Below, in pieces: positions 26,405-34,791 of a stretch of 64,000 nucleotides of DNA. Source of the stretch: Nocardia mexicana NBRC 108244 (lineage in GTDB: Bacteria; Actinomycetota; Actinomycetes; Mycobacteriales; Mycobacteriaceae); NCBI RefSeq assembly GCF_001613165.1, contig NZ_BDBV01000022.1, positions 124,001-188,000 of the forward strand, given 5' to 3'. Each line of letters begins with the position of its first letter. Within the stretch, counting starts at the first letter, position 1. The notes beneath the pieces were generated by a model that made no database searches, was not told the DNA's origin, and worked only from the letters and a program-made list of their open reading frames with translations. The translations under genes were made by a program, and so were the position numbers.

Positions 26405-27571
26405 TTGCGGGTGAAGGCTTTTCGTCGATTGCTGACCAGAGTGGCGTTGTCCGGAGGATTGGTGGTCTTCGTGGCTGTGACATCCTGTTCGGTCGAAGGT
26501 GTCGATGCGACCGAGTCTGTCCCGGGCGATATCGGACGTCCGGAGGTCACCCGGGCACTCGACCATTTGATCGCCGACGACGGGCTGCCCGGCGCCCAGG
26601 TCGTGGTGAACGATCGGAAGCGCAGCTGGACCGCTGTGGCAGGAGCGGGTGACCTCGAACGCCGCGCGCCGTTTCCGGACGAAGCCCGGGTGCGAATCGG
26701 GAGCAACACCAAGACATTCACGGCCACCGTCATGTTGCAGCTGGTCGCCGAGGGCAAGGTCGACCTCGACGCGCCGGTGGAACGGTTCCTGCCGGGCATC
26801 GTTCGTGCTGACGGCATCGACGGTAACGGCATCACCATTCGAAATCTGCTGCAGCACACCAGTGGACTGCCCGAATACACGGATCTCGTCGACCCGGAGT
26901 TCCAAGCGAACCGGCTGATGCATTTCGACACAATGGACCTGCTGCACCGCGCGTTGACCCAGCCTCCGCAGTTCCACCCCGGCGCGAAATGGAACTACTG
27001 CAACACCAACTATCTGGTTGCGGGCATGGTGATCGAGCGAGTGACCGGCCATCCGGTCGGTACCGAGATCACCCGCAGAATCATCGAGCCCCTCGGCCTG
27101 CGGGATACCTACTACCCTTCGGCCGGTGACACCACGCTTCGCGACCCGCATCCGAGCGGCTATGTCGCCGCAGACGGCAAGCGCGCCGATGCCACACGGT
27201 TGAACACGTCCGTAGCCGGGGCAGCAGGCGCCATGGTGAGCACCGGCATCGACCTGAACCGGTTCTTCACGGCATTGCTGTCCGGCCGACTGCTGCCGCC
27301 CACGCAGCTGGCGGAGATGAAACGTACTGTCCCCATTGATGTTCCGGGAGCCCTGGTCGGCGACGCCTATGGACTCGGTCTCGTGCACCGCTCGCTGCCC
27401 TGCGGCGCCGAGAGTTGGGGCCACGGTGGCGATATCGACGGATTCGAAACCCGCGGCGGCACCACCGACAACGGCCGCGCGGTGACCGTCATCGTGAACC
27501 AGATTCCCGAGACACGAGAAGCATCGGCCGACGTCCTGAAGGTTGTCGACGCGGCACTGTGCGCGACGTGA
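26405..27571 (+). CDS. serine hydrolase lipoprotein (beta-lactamase/DD-peptidase fold)
   Basis: A 388-residue exported enzyme. TTG at 26405 is chosen because GGGGAT lies 7 bases upstream and it gives a compact signal peptide with lipobox-like VTSC, Cys 28. Active-site motifs of the class C beta-lactamase/D-alanyl-D-alanine-carboxypeptidase fold are present: SNTK (about residues 100-103, nucleophile Ser and Lys), YCN (about 198-200) in place of YSN, and HGG (about 339-341). It could be a peptidase, esterase or beta-lactamase; length and lipidation favour a cell-wall hydrolase or esterase. It stands alone. Confidence 0.87.
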   Translation: MRVKAFRRLLTRVALSGGLVVFVAVTSCSVEGVDATESVPGDIGRPEVTRALDHLIADDGLPGAQVVVNDRKRSWTAVAGAGDLERRAPFPDEARVRIGSNTKTFTATVMLQLVAEGKVDLDAPVERFLPGIVRADGIDGNGITIRNLLQHTSGLPEYTDLVDPEFQANRLMHFDTMDLLHRALTQPPQFHPGAKWNYCNTNYLVAGMVIERVTGHPVGTEITRRIIEPLGLRDTYYPSAGDTTLRDPHPSGYVAADGKRADATRLNTSVAGAAGAMVSTGIDLNRFFTALLSGRLLPPTQLAEMKRTVPIDVPGALVGDAYGLGLVHRSLPCGAESWGHGGDIDGFETRGGTTDNGRAVTVIVNQIPETREASADVLKVVDAALCAT

Positions 27572-27742
27572 ACCGCAGCCGCACGGGCCCGGAGCAGTGG
27601 GGACTGGACCGGCTTCGCGACAGTTCCGACTCGGCCGCAGCGCCTTGAACTCTTGCGCTCGCCGGCTGCATCGTGAGCACCGTACCAGCGCCGCGCCCGG
27701 TCCAGGCTGGGCAGTGCTCGAGATCGGGTTCTGCGAATGCCT

Positions 27743-28621
27743 TCAGGTGGTTCCGTACGAGATCGTCGTGTGTGGTGAGGTGTGGCGGCTCAAGTGTGCG
27801 GCTTCGGCCTCGAGAGCTGCTGCCTGCAGGTAGATTTCGGTTGAATCCGCCAGCCGTGTCGACCAGACCGTCACCCGGCGCGCGCACCGGGCCACGCGTT
27901 CGGAGGCGGCATCGAGTGCATCGACCTCAGCAGTGGCTGCGACGTGCCGCTCGTGGCGCTGCGCGTCGGCCAGGCACTGCTCGGCCTGGAACAGCTTGCG
28001 ACGGCAGTGATCCGGGTCGACAACCGTGTCGCGGAGGTCGGCCGCTTCCTCGTACAGGTCATCGATCAACAACTGGCCGGGATCGCGCACGTCGAGGCTG
28101 GGCGGCATCTCGACCACCGCGCCGGGTTGCATGCTGTGTGGTGGCTCGGTGGACCAGGTGTAGGTGTCGTCGTCCGGTTCGCGGTGGTCGCGCAGGTAGG
28201 CGTCGCGTTCGGCGGCCGCGGCCATCATGTCGAGGTACGCGGTGACGTCGTCGGCGGTGACGGGTTTGTCGTCCAGGCGGGCGGTCATGGACATCAGGTC
28301 GGTGCCGGTGCTGTCGCGCAGCCGCACGGTGACCGAGGTGACCGGTTCCGGGGCGGGCCTGCCGTCGGCGCGGGCTTCGATGATCGCGTCCCGGCTCTCG
28401 TCGGCCGCGTACACGCATACCTGACCGAACAATTCGGCCCCGGCCTGGAGGTATTCGTCTCCGGTGTTGATGTGGCCGGTCCACGGATGCTCCTCGCCCA
28501 GGCCGACCACCCCGAACTCGACGACGGCGCCGTTGTGGGCGATCTCCCATGAGTATCCGCCGGAGTTACTGGCACGCTCGCCGACATCGGCGGGTTCCGA
28601 ACTGGTCTGGTTGGCTGACAC
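27743..28621 (-). CDS. hypothetical protein
   Basis: About 292 residues, no family recognised. The N-terminal third looks globular with beta strands (SGGYSWEIAHNGAVVEFGVVG, then WTGHINTGDEYLQAGAEL), the middle is acidic and the last 110 residues are helical with heptad-like Ala/Leu/Glu/Arg spacing (RRKLFQAEQCLADAQRHERH), suggesting a coiled coil. GTG at 28621 with an upstream GAGGA is preferred; an earlier TTG at 28699 is in frame. No signal peptide or membrane segment. It stands alone between unrelated genes. Confidence 0.6.
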   Translation of the reverse strand: MSANQTSSEPADVGERASNSGGYSWEIAHNGAVVEFGVVGLGEEHPWTGHINTGDEYLQAGAELFGQVCVYAADESRDAIIEARADGRPAPEPVTSVTVRLRDSTGTDLMSMTARLDDKPVTADDVTAYLDMMAAAAERDAYLRDHREPDDDTYTWSTEPPHSMQPGAVVEMPPSLDVRDPGQLLIDDLYEEAADLRDTVVDPDHCRRKLFQAEQCLADAQRHERHVAATAEVDALDAASERVARCARRVTVWSTRLADSTEIYLQAAALEAEAAHLSRHTSPHTTISYGTT

Positions 28622-28762
28622 GCGATCGATTCTGTCCTCTTCCGGCGTCGGGCAGTGACCGATTGCCTGATTCCCCAGGGCGAGATGGTCGCCCCCCAAG
28701 CGTTTGCTGGCTGAAGGCGTTGCGCTGTCGAGGAATCTGGACCCACGGCTGCCCAGAGCTAC

Positions 28763-29443
28763 TCAGGACGTTGGAGCTGGTTCGGTCCAATAATCCGGGT
28801 TTCGGCCGTAGTTGGGTGTCGTGTACGCCCGGTCCCACGAGGCGTTGTCGGCCGGTAGTTCCTTCCATCCGGCCACTTCGACGTAGAGCACGCGCATTGC
28901 GTTGAGTGATCCATGGTGGAGGTCGGGGCCGTCGGTAGTGACGGCGTCCTCGGCGACGGCGACGTCGTAGTTGCGTTCCAGTGCGGCGCGCACCGTGGCC
29001 TCGACACAGACGTTGGTTTGCAGCCCGGCTACCAATAACCGGTGCACGCCAAGGCTTTTCAGGACCGGATCCAGTTCGGTATAGGCGAAGAAACTGTGCC
29101 GGGTCTTGTCCAGCACGATGTCACCCGCCTGCGGCGCGACAGCGCCCATGATCTCGCTGCGCCGTCGCTTGTCGTCCGGAGACAGGCGCGGTACCCGGTC
29201 GGCGCGGGAACGCAGGTGGCGGGCGGCGCGCGGGTTTGCTGCGAGCGTCCCCGCCGGGCTGGTCACCTGCCGGGAGTAAACGACCGGGATCGCGGCGGCG
29301 CGGGCTGTGGCGAGGAGGTCGGCGCATTCGCCGATCACTTCGTCGAGCCGCCAGATCGGCGGCCATCCGAGAGCGTCGCGGACTCCGTCGTCGGCCAGAT
29401 AGCCGGCCTGCATGTCGATCATCAGGACAGCGAGTTCGCGCAT
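28763..29443 (-). CDS. isochorismatase-family cysteine hydrolase
   Basis: A 226-residue cysteine hydrolase with Asp 10 in VLMIDMQAGY, Lys in IVLDKTRHSFFAYTELD and Cys in VAGLQTNVCVEATVRAAL, the full triad of the isochorismatase/nicotinamidase-like family. The C-terminal 35 residues (SWDRAYTTPNYGRNPDYW) are an extension with no known role. ATG at 29443 has GAGGAGATG upstream. It differs clearly from the cysteine hydrolase at 11157 and is not in an obvious operon, so no pathway can be assigned. Confidence 0.86.
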   Translation of the reverse strand: MRELAVLMIDMQAGYLADDGVRDALGWPPIWRLDEVIGECADLLATARAAAIPVVYSRQVTSPAGTLAANPRAARHLRSRADRVPRLSPDDKRRRSEIMGAVAPQAGDIVLDKTRHSFFAYTELDPVLKSLGVHRLLVAGLQTNVCVEATVRAALERNYDVAVAEDAVTTDGPDLHHGSLNAMRVLYVEVAGWKELPADNASWDRAYTTPNYGRNPDYWTEPAPTS

Positions 29444-30217
29444 CGAGTGACCATCTCCTCACCACGCCCGGCACGTGTGTTCACCGACCATTGTGAGCCC
29501 GAATCCACTGCGGCACATGGAAATCAAGGTAAGCTACAGCGGCCGGTTCTGGACCTGCCCGGCATCGGCCGCACCGCCGTCCTCACACTGTGAGGTCGCC
29601 CAGCGGATCCCACTTCAACGTCATCGCATTCTGACCCCAGCACAACGACACTCACCAACCAGCGCACCACACAAGACCTTCGGCTGGCATTCGGCACGTT
29701 CTGACATGCCGCCTTACCGCCAACGCGCGACTGGTGATTGCTCTCAGTCGAACATGCTGCGCGGCAAGTTGTTTCGCGCTGCTGACCTCGTCTCGAGGCA
29801 TAGCAATGCAGGCCGGGTAAGGGGTCGGTGGACGCCCGCGGTGGGCCCGGCCGCACCGGACCTCACGCACCGCCGCCCTGGAAAAGACTCTGAACGAACC
29901 GGACCCGTGGCGCTGATGATCCGATCATTCCACCAATAACGCAGAGTTTTCCGCACGGGGCAGCCGACGGCGGCGTCGACCACGTGGGTATTCGGCGAAT
30001 CGCTCGATCCCCTGCAGCACAACACACTGCGGTAATCGCGTGAGCGCCGGACATGGAGGCACGACCATGCCGGGTGCACAGCCGCAGCGCGATATCGACG
30101 GGTTCGGGCAGCGTCGAGCGGTCAGAGCCGACATGGCCCGACCGAAAGCACGGCTGCATACGGCGACATCTCTGTGAACTGGAGGTGGATGACGGCTGGA
30201 CCTTCGAGTGTCTCCGG
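29444..30217. other. 774-base stretch with no recognisable gene
   Basis: Short frames on both strands show no motif, no ribosome site and no codon pattern like the neighbours. The base composition is less GC-rich than coding DNA here. It may be decayed sequence or a long spacer; no RNA structure was recognised. Confidence 0.5.
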
Positions 30218-31681
30218 CTACACCGGCCACTGCATGTGCTTGATCTCGAAGAACTCGCGTAAGCCCTCCTCGCCGCCTTCCCGGCCGATACCGCTGTAGC
30301 CCGGTCCGCCCCAGGGTGCGTCGGCGCGCATTCCGCCGCCGCCGTTGATCGTGACGGTGCCCGAGCGAAGTCGGCGACCGAAGTCGATGGCGTCGGCGGT
30401 CGGCCCCCAAACGTTGGCGTTGAGAGCGTATTTGACGTCGTTGGCCATGCGGACGGCGTCGTCCAGGTCGGTGTAGGGGAGCACCACGCCCACCGGCGCG
30501 AAGAGTTCCTCCTGGGCGATTTCCGCCTCGTTGGGTACGTGGGTCACCAGCGTCGCCTCGAGGAAGAAGCCGTCGCGGAGACCGGCCGGGCGGCCGCCGC
30601 CGACCGGCACCTGTGCGCCCGCGTCGCGTGCCCTCGCCAGGAATCCTTCGACATTGATCCGATGGGCGTCGGAGATCAGGGGCCCGAGGACGGTCTCGGG
30701 TGCCAGCGGGTCACCGACGGTGAGGCTTCGCAGGAATGTCCCCGATCGCTCGACATATTCGTCGAAGTCGTTCTGCGGCACCAGGGTTCGTGTCGTGGCG
30801 CCGCACGCTTGTCCACTGTTTCGAGTGAATCGGAGCACCGAGGCGGGCACCGCGCGTTCTAGATCGGTGCCGGGCAGGACGATATTGGGCGATTTGCCGC
30901 CGAGCTCCAGCACCACCTTCTTCACCGTCGGCGCGGCGAGTGCGAGGATCTTGCTGCCGACGGCGGGGGAGCCGGTGAAGGTCACCATGTCCACCTCGCG
31001 CGCCTCGACCACCTGGCCGGTGGTGACCGGTGGGCCGAAGACGAAATTGACGGCGCCGGAGGGGAATCCGGCCTCCTCGAACAGTCGCACGATCGCCGAC
31101 GTCAGCAAGATCGCCCGCGGCGAGGCGACCAGCACCGTCGAGCAGCCCGCCGCCAGGGCGGCGCCGAGCTTGTACGCGCACATCATGACCGGCACGTTGT
31201 AGGCGACGATCGCGGCGACGACGCCGGCGGGTTCGCGCAGCAGCATGCTGCTGGAGGTGACCGGGTCGTGGTCCAGCGGCAGCGGCTGCTCGTATCCGTC
31301 TCGCGGTCCGCGGATCGCGCTCTCGGCGAACCACCGGAAGAACTTCACCGGGAGGTCCACGTGCAGTGTGGGCGCGCTGCTGACCGGGGTGCCGATTTCG
31401 GTGGCAGCCAGCTGGACGACGGCATCCCGGCGTTCCTCGAGCAGGTCCGCGAATCGGTGCAGCAGGGCGCCGCGGTCGGCGGGGCCGAGTCGGCCCCATG
31501 CACCGTCGTCGAAGGCGCGGCGTGCCGCCGACACCGCCGCGGCCACCTGGGCCGGTCCCGTCGAGGGGGTGAGCGCGAGTTGTCGGCCGGTAGCGGGGTT
31601 GATCGATGCGATCGGTTCGCCGCCGCCGACGACCCAGCGACCATCGATGTAGCTCGCGGCCTCATCGATCAGAGCAGTCAT
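30218..31681 (-). CDS. NAD(P)-dependent aldehyde dehydrogenase
   Basis: A 487-residue aldehyde dehydrogenase of normal length. Motifs: Rossmann region AGVVAAIVAYNVPVMM and TFTGSPAVGSKI, the general-base Glu in VVLELGGKSPN, and the catalytic Cys in NSGQACGATTR (about residue 290). It oxidises an aldehyde to an acid; the substrate is unknown. ATG at 31681 has AAGGAT upstream. It is the last gene of a minus-strand series hyuA-hyuB-zinc ribbon-SDR-ALDH. An alcohol from the SDR step could feed it. Confidence 0.92.
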   Translation of the reverse strand: MTALIDEAASYIDGRWVVGGGEPIASINPATGRQLALTPSTGPAQVAAAVSAARRAFDDGAWGRLGPADRGALLHRFADLLEERRDAVVQLAATEIGTPVSSAPTLHVDLPVKFFRWFAESAIRGPRDGYEQPLPLDHDPVTSSSMLLREPAGVVAAIVAYNVPVMMCAYKLGAALAAGCSTVLVASPRAILLTSAIVRLFEEAGFPSGAVNFVFGPPVTTGQVVEAREVDMVTFTGSPAVGSKILALAAPTVKKVVLELGGKSPNIVLPGTDLERAVPASVLRFTRNSGQACGATTRTLVPQNDFDEYVERSGTFLRSLTVGDPLAPETVLGPLISDAHRINVEGFLARARDAGAQVPVGGGRPAGLRDGFFLEATLVTHVPNEAEIAQEELFAPVGVVLPYTDLDDAVRMANDVKYALNANVWGPTADAIDFGRRLRSGTVTINGGGGMRADAPWGGPGYSGIGREGGEEGLREFFEIKHMQWPV

Positions 31682-31722
31682 CAGAATCCTTCGTGAAATA
31701 TGTTCGGGGAAGAAATAATTCG

Positions 31723-32487
31723 CTATCCCGCCAGGTAGCCGCCGTCGACGACGAACTCTCCGCCGGTCGCGTAACCAGCGCGGTCGGACAGCAGCCAGCA
31801 CGCCATCTCGGCGATCTCCTCGGGCTGGGCGAGCCGGGCCGAAGGGATGCGTGCCATGATCGCGTCGCCGCTGCGGCGCTTGGCGTCCTTCATCAGATCG
31901 GTGTCGGTGTAGCCGGGGCACACCGCATTGATCCGGACGGCGGGGGCGTACTCGATCGCGGCCGTTTTCGTCAGGCCGACCACGCCGTGCTTGGCCGCCG
32001 AGTAGCCCGCGGTGGTCTTGAACCCGGTGAGGCCCGCCAGCGACGCGGTGTTGACGATGGCGCCGCCACCCTGGGACACCATCTGCGCGAGTTCGGCGCG
32101 CAGGCACAGCCACACACCTTTCAGATTCACCGCGAGGGCGAGGTCGAAGGCCGCCTCGTCCCACTCGGCGACCCGCCGTCCGCCCTGCCCGATCTGCCCG
32201 CCACTCACCCCGGCGTTGTTGAAGGCACCGTCGAGGCGCCCGTAACGATCGGCGACCGCCGCGACCATCGCGTTCACCGAGCCGCCGGCCGTGAGATCGG
32301 CGGCGAGGGCAATGGCCTCTGCTCCGGCCGCACGCACCTGCGCGGCAGTCTCCTGCACGCCGTCCTCGGCGAGATCGGTGACCGCGAGCCGCGCACCCTC
32401 GTTCGCCGCGAGCAGTGCGGTGGCCCGCCCGATCCCGCCCGCCGCGCCGGTAATGAGGACGACCTTCCCGTCCAACAGCCCTGCCAT
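31723..32487 (-). CDS. short-chain dehydrogenase/reductase
   Basis: A 254-residue classical SDR. Cofactor motif TGAAGGIG (residues about 14-21), Asp of DLAEDG suggesting NAD(H) preference, NNAG, catalytic Ser in NTASLAGLTG and YSAAK (about 159-163), and C-terminal GGEFVVDGGYLAG. It interconverts a secondary alcohol and a ketone; substrate unknown. ATG at 32487 has AAAGGGAA upstream. It lies 41 bases ahead of the ALDH gene and about 100 bases after the zinc-ribbon gene, probably in the same transcription unit. Confidence 0.93.
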   Translation of the reverse strand: MAGLLDGKVVLITGAAGGIGRATALLAANEGARLAVTDLAEDGVQETAAQVRAAGAEAIALAADLTAGGSVNAMVAAVADRYGRLDGAFNNAGVSGGQIGQGGRRVAEWDEAAFDLALAVNLKGVWLCLRAELAQMVSQGGGAIVNTASLAGLTGFKTTAGYSAAKHGVVGLTKTAAIEYAPAVRINAVCPGYTDTDLMKDAKRRSGDAIMARIPSARLAQPEEIAEMACWLLSDRAGYATGGEFVVDGGYLAG

Positions 32488-32584
32488 CGTATTCCCTTTC
32501 GATTCTTGTGCGGTACCACTCTGTCTCCCGCGCAATACAATTCACATTTCCGAGCGCCGGTACGAGGTATCGTCGCGGCCCGTG

Positions 32585-32845
32585 CTATCCGGCGCGCGAG
32601 GAGGGCCAGTCGCGCGCGGGCGACCGCCAGGCGGGCCAATTGTCCTCGGGCTCAGGGCGAGTCACCGAGACGTGGTGGAAGCATTCCTGGCATTTGACGA
32701 CCATCCGGGGGCCCAGGTAATTGGCCACCGGATAGCGAGCCAGATGACGCGCGCCGCAGGCCGGGCAGGTTCCCTCGGCGGGGATCCGGTCGACGTAGAC
32801 GCGTGGAGTCTCGGGGCGGGGGAACAGGAGTCGATCGACTGCCAT
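32585..32845 (-). CDS. small zinc-ribbon protein linked to HyuA/HyuB
   Basis: An 86-residue protein with two Cys pairs, TCPACGARHLARYP and VVKCQECFHHV, likely one zinc site. It starts 15 bases after hyuB ends, with AGAAAGG before ATG 32845. ATP-dependent ketone carboxylases have a HyuA-like, a HyuB-like and a small zinc-containing subunit, so this may be the third subunit of such a complex. It is shorter than the acetone carboxylase gamma subunit, so the match is by layout rather than by alignment. Confidence 0.65.
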   Translation of the reverse strand: MAVDRLLFPRPETPRVYVDRIPAEGTCPACGARHLARYPVANYLGPRMVVKCQECFHHVSVTRPEPEDNWPAWRSPARDWPSSRAG

Positions 32846-32860
32846 GGCGATGCCTTTCTC

Positions 32861-34780
32861 TCAGAGGGTCCAGGTGCGGGGCGTAGCCACCGGCACTTGC
32901 CAGCGCCCTTGCGTACGGTCGGCGGCGAGGTGCGCGCGCCGGGCTGTGGTCGCTTCGGCGTCGACTACCCCGTCCGCGATCACGACTCCGTATGCGTCCG
33001 TGGCGAATTCGTGGCTGACCAGCCCGGCTCGCACATCGGCCGCGACGCGCTGTGCGTCGCGCTCGAGCGGGTCGCCCCAGCCGCCGCCACCGCCGATGAC
33101 GAAGCGCAGCGCGTCGCCCGCCTTCAGGACCAGGCCCGAGAACTTGCCGGTCCGGTAGCGCGCGCCGCGCCCGAACTCACCGTGATCGGGATCGGGCCTG
33201 CCCGCTTCGTCGAACATGCCGAACAGCGGCTCGGCCCCGCGCAGGTCGAGGGGGTCGCCGTGCCTGGCGAGGTCGAAGTCCTCGATGTACCAGCCGTACG
33301 CGGGTGCGCCTGCGCCGCCGCCCTGGGATCCGGGGGCGCCGATGCGGACCCGGTCGGCGGTGATGGTGACCATCGTGTCGGATTCGGCGTAGATCGAGTA
33401 CACCGATCCGGCTCCGCCGCGGAACCGACCGGCGCCCGCGGTATCGATCACCATCTCGTGCTGGACCACGACCAGCGGGCTCTCGATCTCGAGGTGCTCC
33501 TGAACCGACGTGCGGCAGTTGCCGATCGGTATCACGCAGAACGAGACGCCGTCCTCCTTCCATGTGCCTCCCCAGCCGCCGCCCGCGAGTGCGAACGCGC
33601 CCCAGGGCGTGCCTTCGTGGCCGGGCCGCGTGTCGATCCCGCCCAGGCTGACGACGACCGCCGTGCCGGTGTCACAGGCGAAGGAATCGCCGGTCGCCCG
33701 GCTCAGCGCCCGGGTGACGACGTTGATGCCGCGCGCCCCGATGTCGGCGTGGTTGGAACAGCTCGACGGCGGCAGCACCTGCACGACGCTGCCCGGCGGC
33801 AGCAGGGTTTCGATCGGCCGCAGCGTGCCGCTGTTGACCGGGGTGGACGGGTCGACCATCAGCTTCACCGCCTCGATGCAGCGGGTCGCCTCGCACCAGG
33901 CCGTGCCGCAGTTGCCCAGCGGCTGGCGGCCGGACCCGGAGAAGTCGATCTCCATGGAATCGCCGCGTACCTTCACTGTGACCGCGACCGGAACGGGTTC
34001 GTCGCCGATGCCGTCCTCGTCGAGGAAGTCCTCGGCGGCGTAGTCGCCGTCGGGGATGCTCGCGATGCCGCGGCGCATACCCGCCTCGGTAGCCTCGATC
34101 GCGTAACGCCCTGCGGCGCGGACCTTTTCGAGTCCGCTGCGGGCGATTATCTCCTGCAGCTGCCGTTCCCCGACGACCAGGCAGCCGTGCAAGGCGCGCA
34201 GGTCGCCGAGTACCAGCTGCGGCACCCGGTTGTTTTCGAGGATGAAATTGAACGCCGACCGCACCGGAATGTCGTTGGCGTACAACAGCGTCGGCGGCAG
34301 TTTCAGCTGCTCTTCGAAGTGTGTCTGTGTACCGTTGGAGAAGCCGCCCGGGATCGCACCGCCGAGGTCGACCAGATGCGAGGTCGAGTGCAGCAGGAAC
34401 TCCACGCGACCGTCGACGAACACCGGGCGCAGCAGATTCACGTCGGACTGATGGATCGTGCCTCGCCACGGGTCGTTGACGAAGATGACGTCACCGGGCT
34501 GCATGCGATCGATGTCCCAGTCCTCCATCACGAAGTTCGCGATGTGCGGGGCGGTGAAGGCGTGCTGCATGCAGCCCTCCCACAGCGCGACGGTCTCCCA
34601 TCCGTCGTCGGTGCGCATGTGGATGGCGCTGGTGCAGTCCAGGATGTCGCGGCAGACCGGCGAGAACGCGCTGCGCATCAGCGAATCCAGCATCTCGCGG
34701 GCCACCTCGGTCAGGCCGTGGCGAAGGATGTCGAGTTCGATATCGACCACGCGATCGGTGGTCACGGGGGTGATGGTCAT
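32861..34780 (-). CDS. hyuB: hydantoinase B/oxoprolinase-family subunit
   Basis: A 639-residue HyuB-family subunit. Typical stretches are ILRHGLTEVAREM, DVIFVNDPWRGTIHQSDVNL, RPVFVDGRVEFLLHSTSHLVDLGG and the Gly-rich C-terminus FVIGGGGGWGDPLERD. With HyuA it forms ATP-dependent enzymes that open hydantoins or lactams, or carboxylate ketones. ATG at 34780 has GAGGAG upstream and lies 11 bases after hyuA. The neighbouring zinc-ribbon gene favours a carboxylase-like three-subunit enzyme, but this is inference. Confidence 0.92.
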   Translation of the reverse strand: MTITPVTTDRVVDIELDILRHGLTEVAREMLDSLMRSAFSPVCRDILDCTSAIHMRTDDGWETVALWEGCMQHAFTAPHIANFVMEDWDIDRMQPGDVIFVNDPWRGTIHQSDVNLLRPVFVDGRVEFLLHSTSHLVDLGGAIPGGFSNGTQTHFEEQLKLPPTLLYANDIPVRSAFNFILENNRVPQLVLGDLRALHGCLVVGERQLQEIIARSGLEKVRAAGRYAIEATEAGMRRGIASIPDGDYAAEDFLDEDGIGDEPVPVAVTVKVRGDSMEIDFSGSGRQPLGNCGTAWCEATRCIEAVKLMVDPSTPVNSGTLRPIETLLPPGSVVQVLPPSSCSNHADIGARGINVVTRALSRATGDSFACDTGTAVVVSLGGIDTRPGHEGTPWGAFALAGGGWGGTWKEDGVSFCVIPIGNCRTSVQEHLEIESPLVVVQHEMVIDTAGAGRFRGGAGSVYSIYAESDTMVTITADRVRIGAPGSQGGGAGAPAYGWYIEDFDLARHGDPLDLRGAEPLFGMFDEAGRPDPDHGEFGRGARYRTGKFSGLVLKAGDALRFVIGGGGGWGDPLERDAQRVAADVRAGLVSHEFATDAYGVVIADGVVDAEATTARRAHLAADRTQGRWQVPVATPRTWTL

Positions 34781-34791
34781 CGTGTGGCTCC

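Noticed and set aside
25823..27424. A 533-codon minus-strand frame opposite the serine hydrolase and its upstream gap
   Set aside because: No domain, and it runs antisense through a clear hydrolase with intact active-site motifs.
31682..32545. Upstream extension of the aldehyde dehydrogenase frame across the SDR gene
   Set aside because: The added residues are a frame-shifted shadow of the SDR; ATG at 31681 has its own ribosome site.
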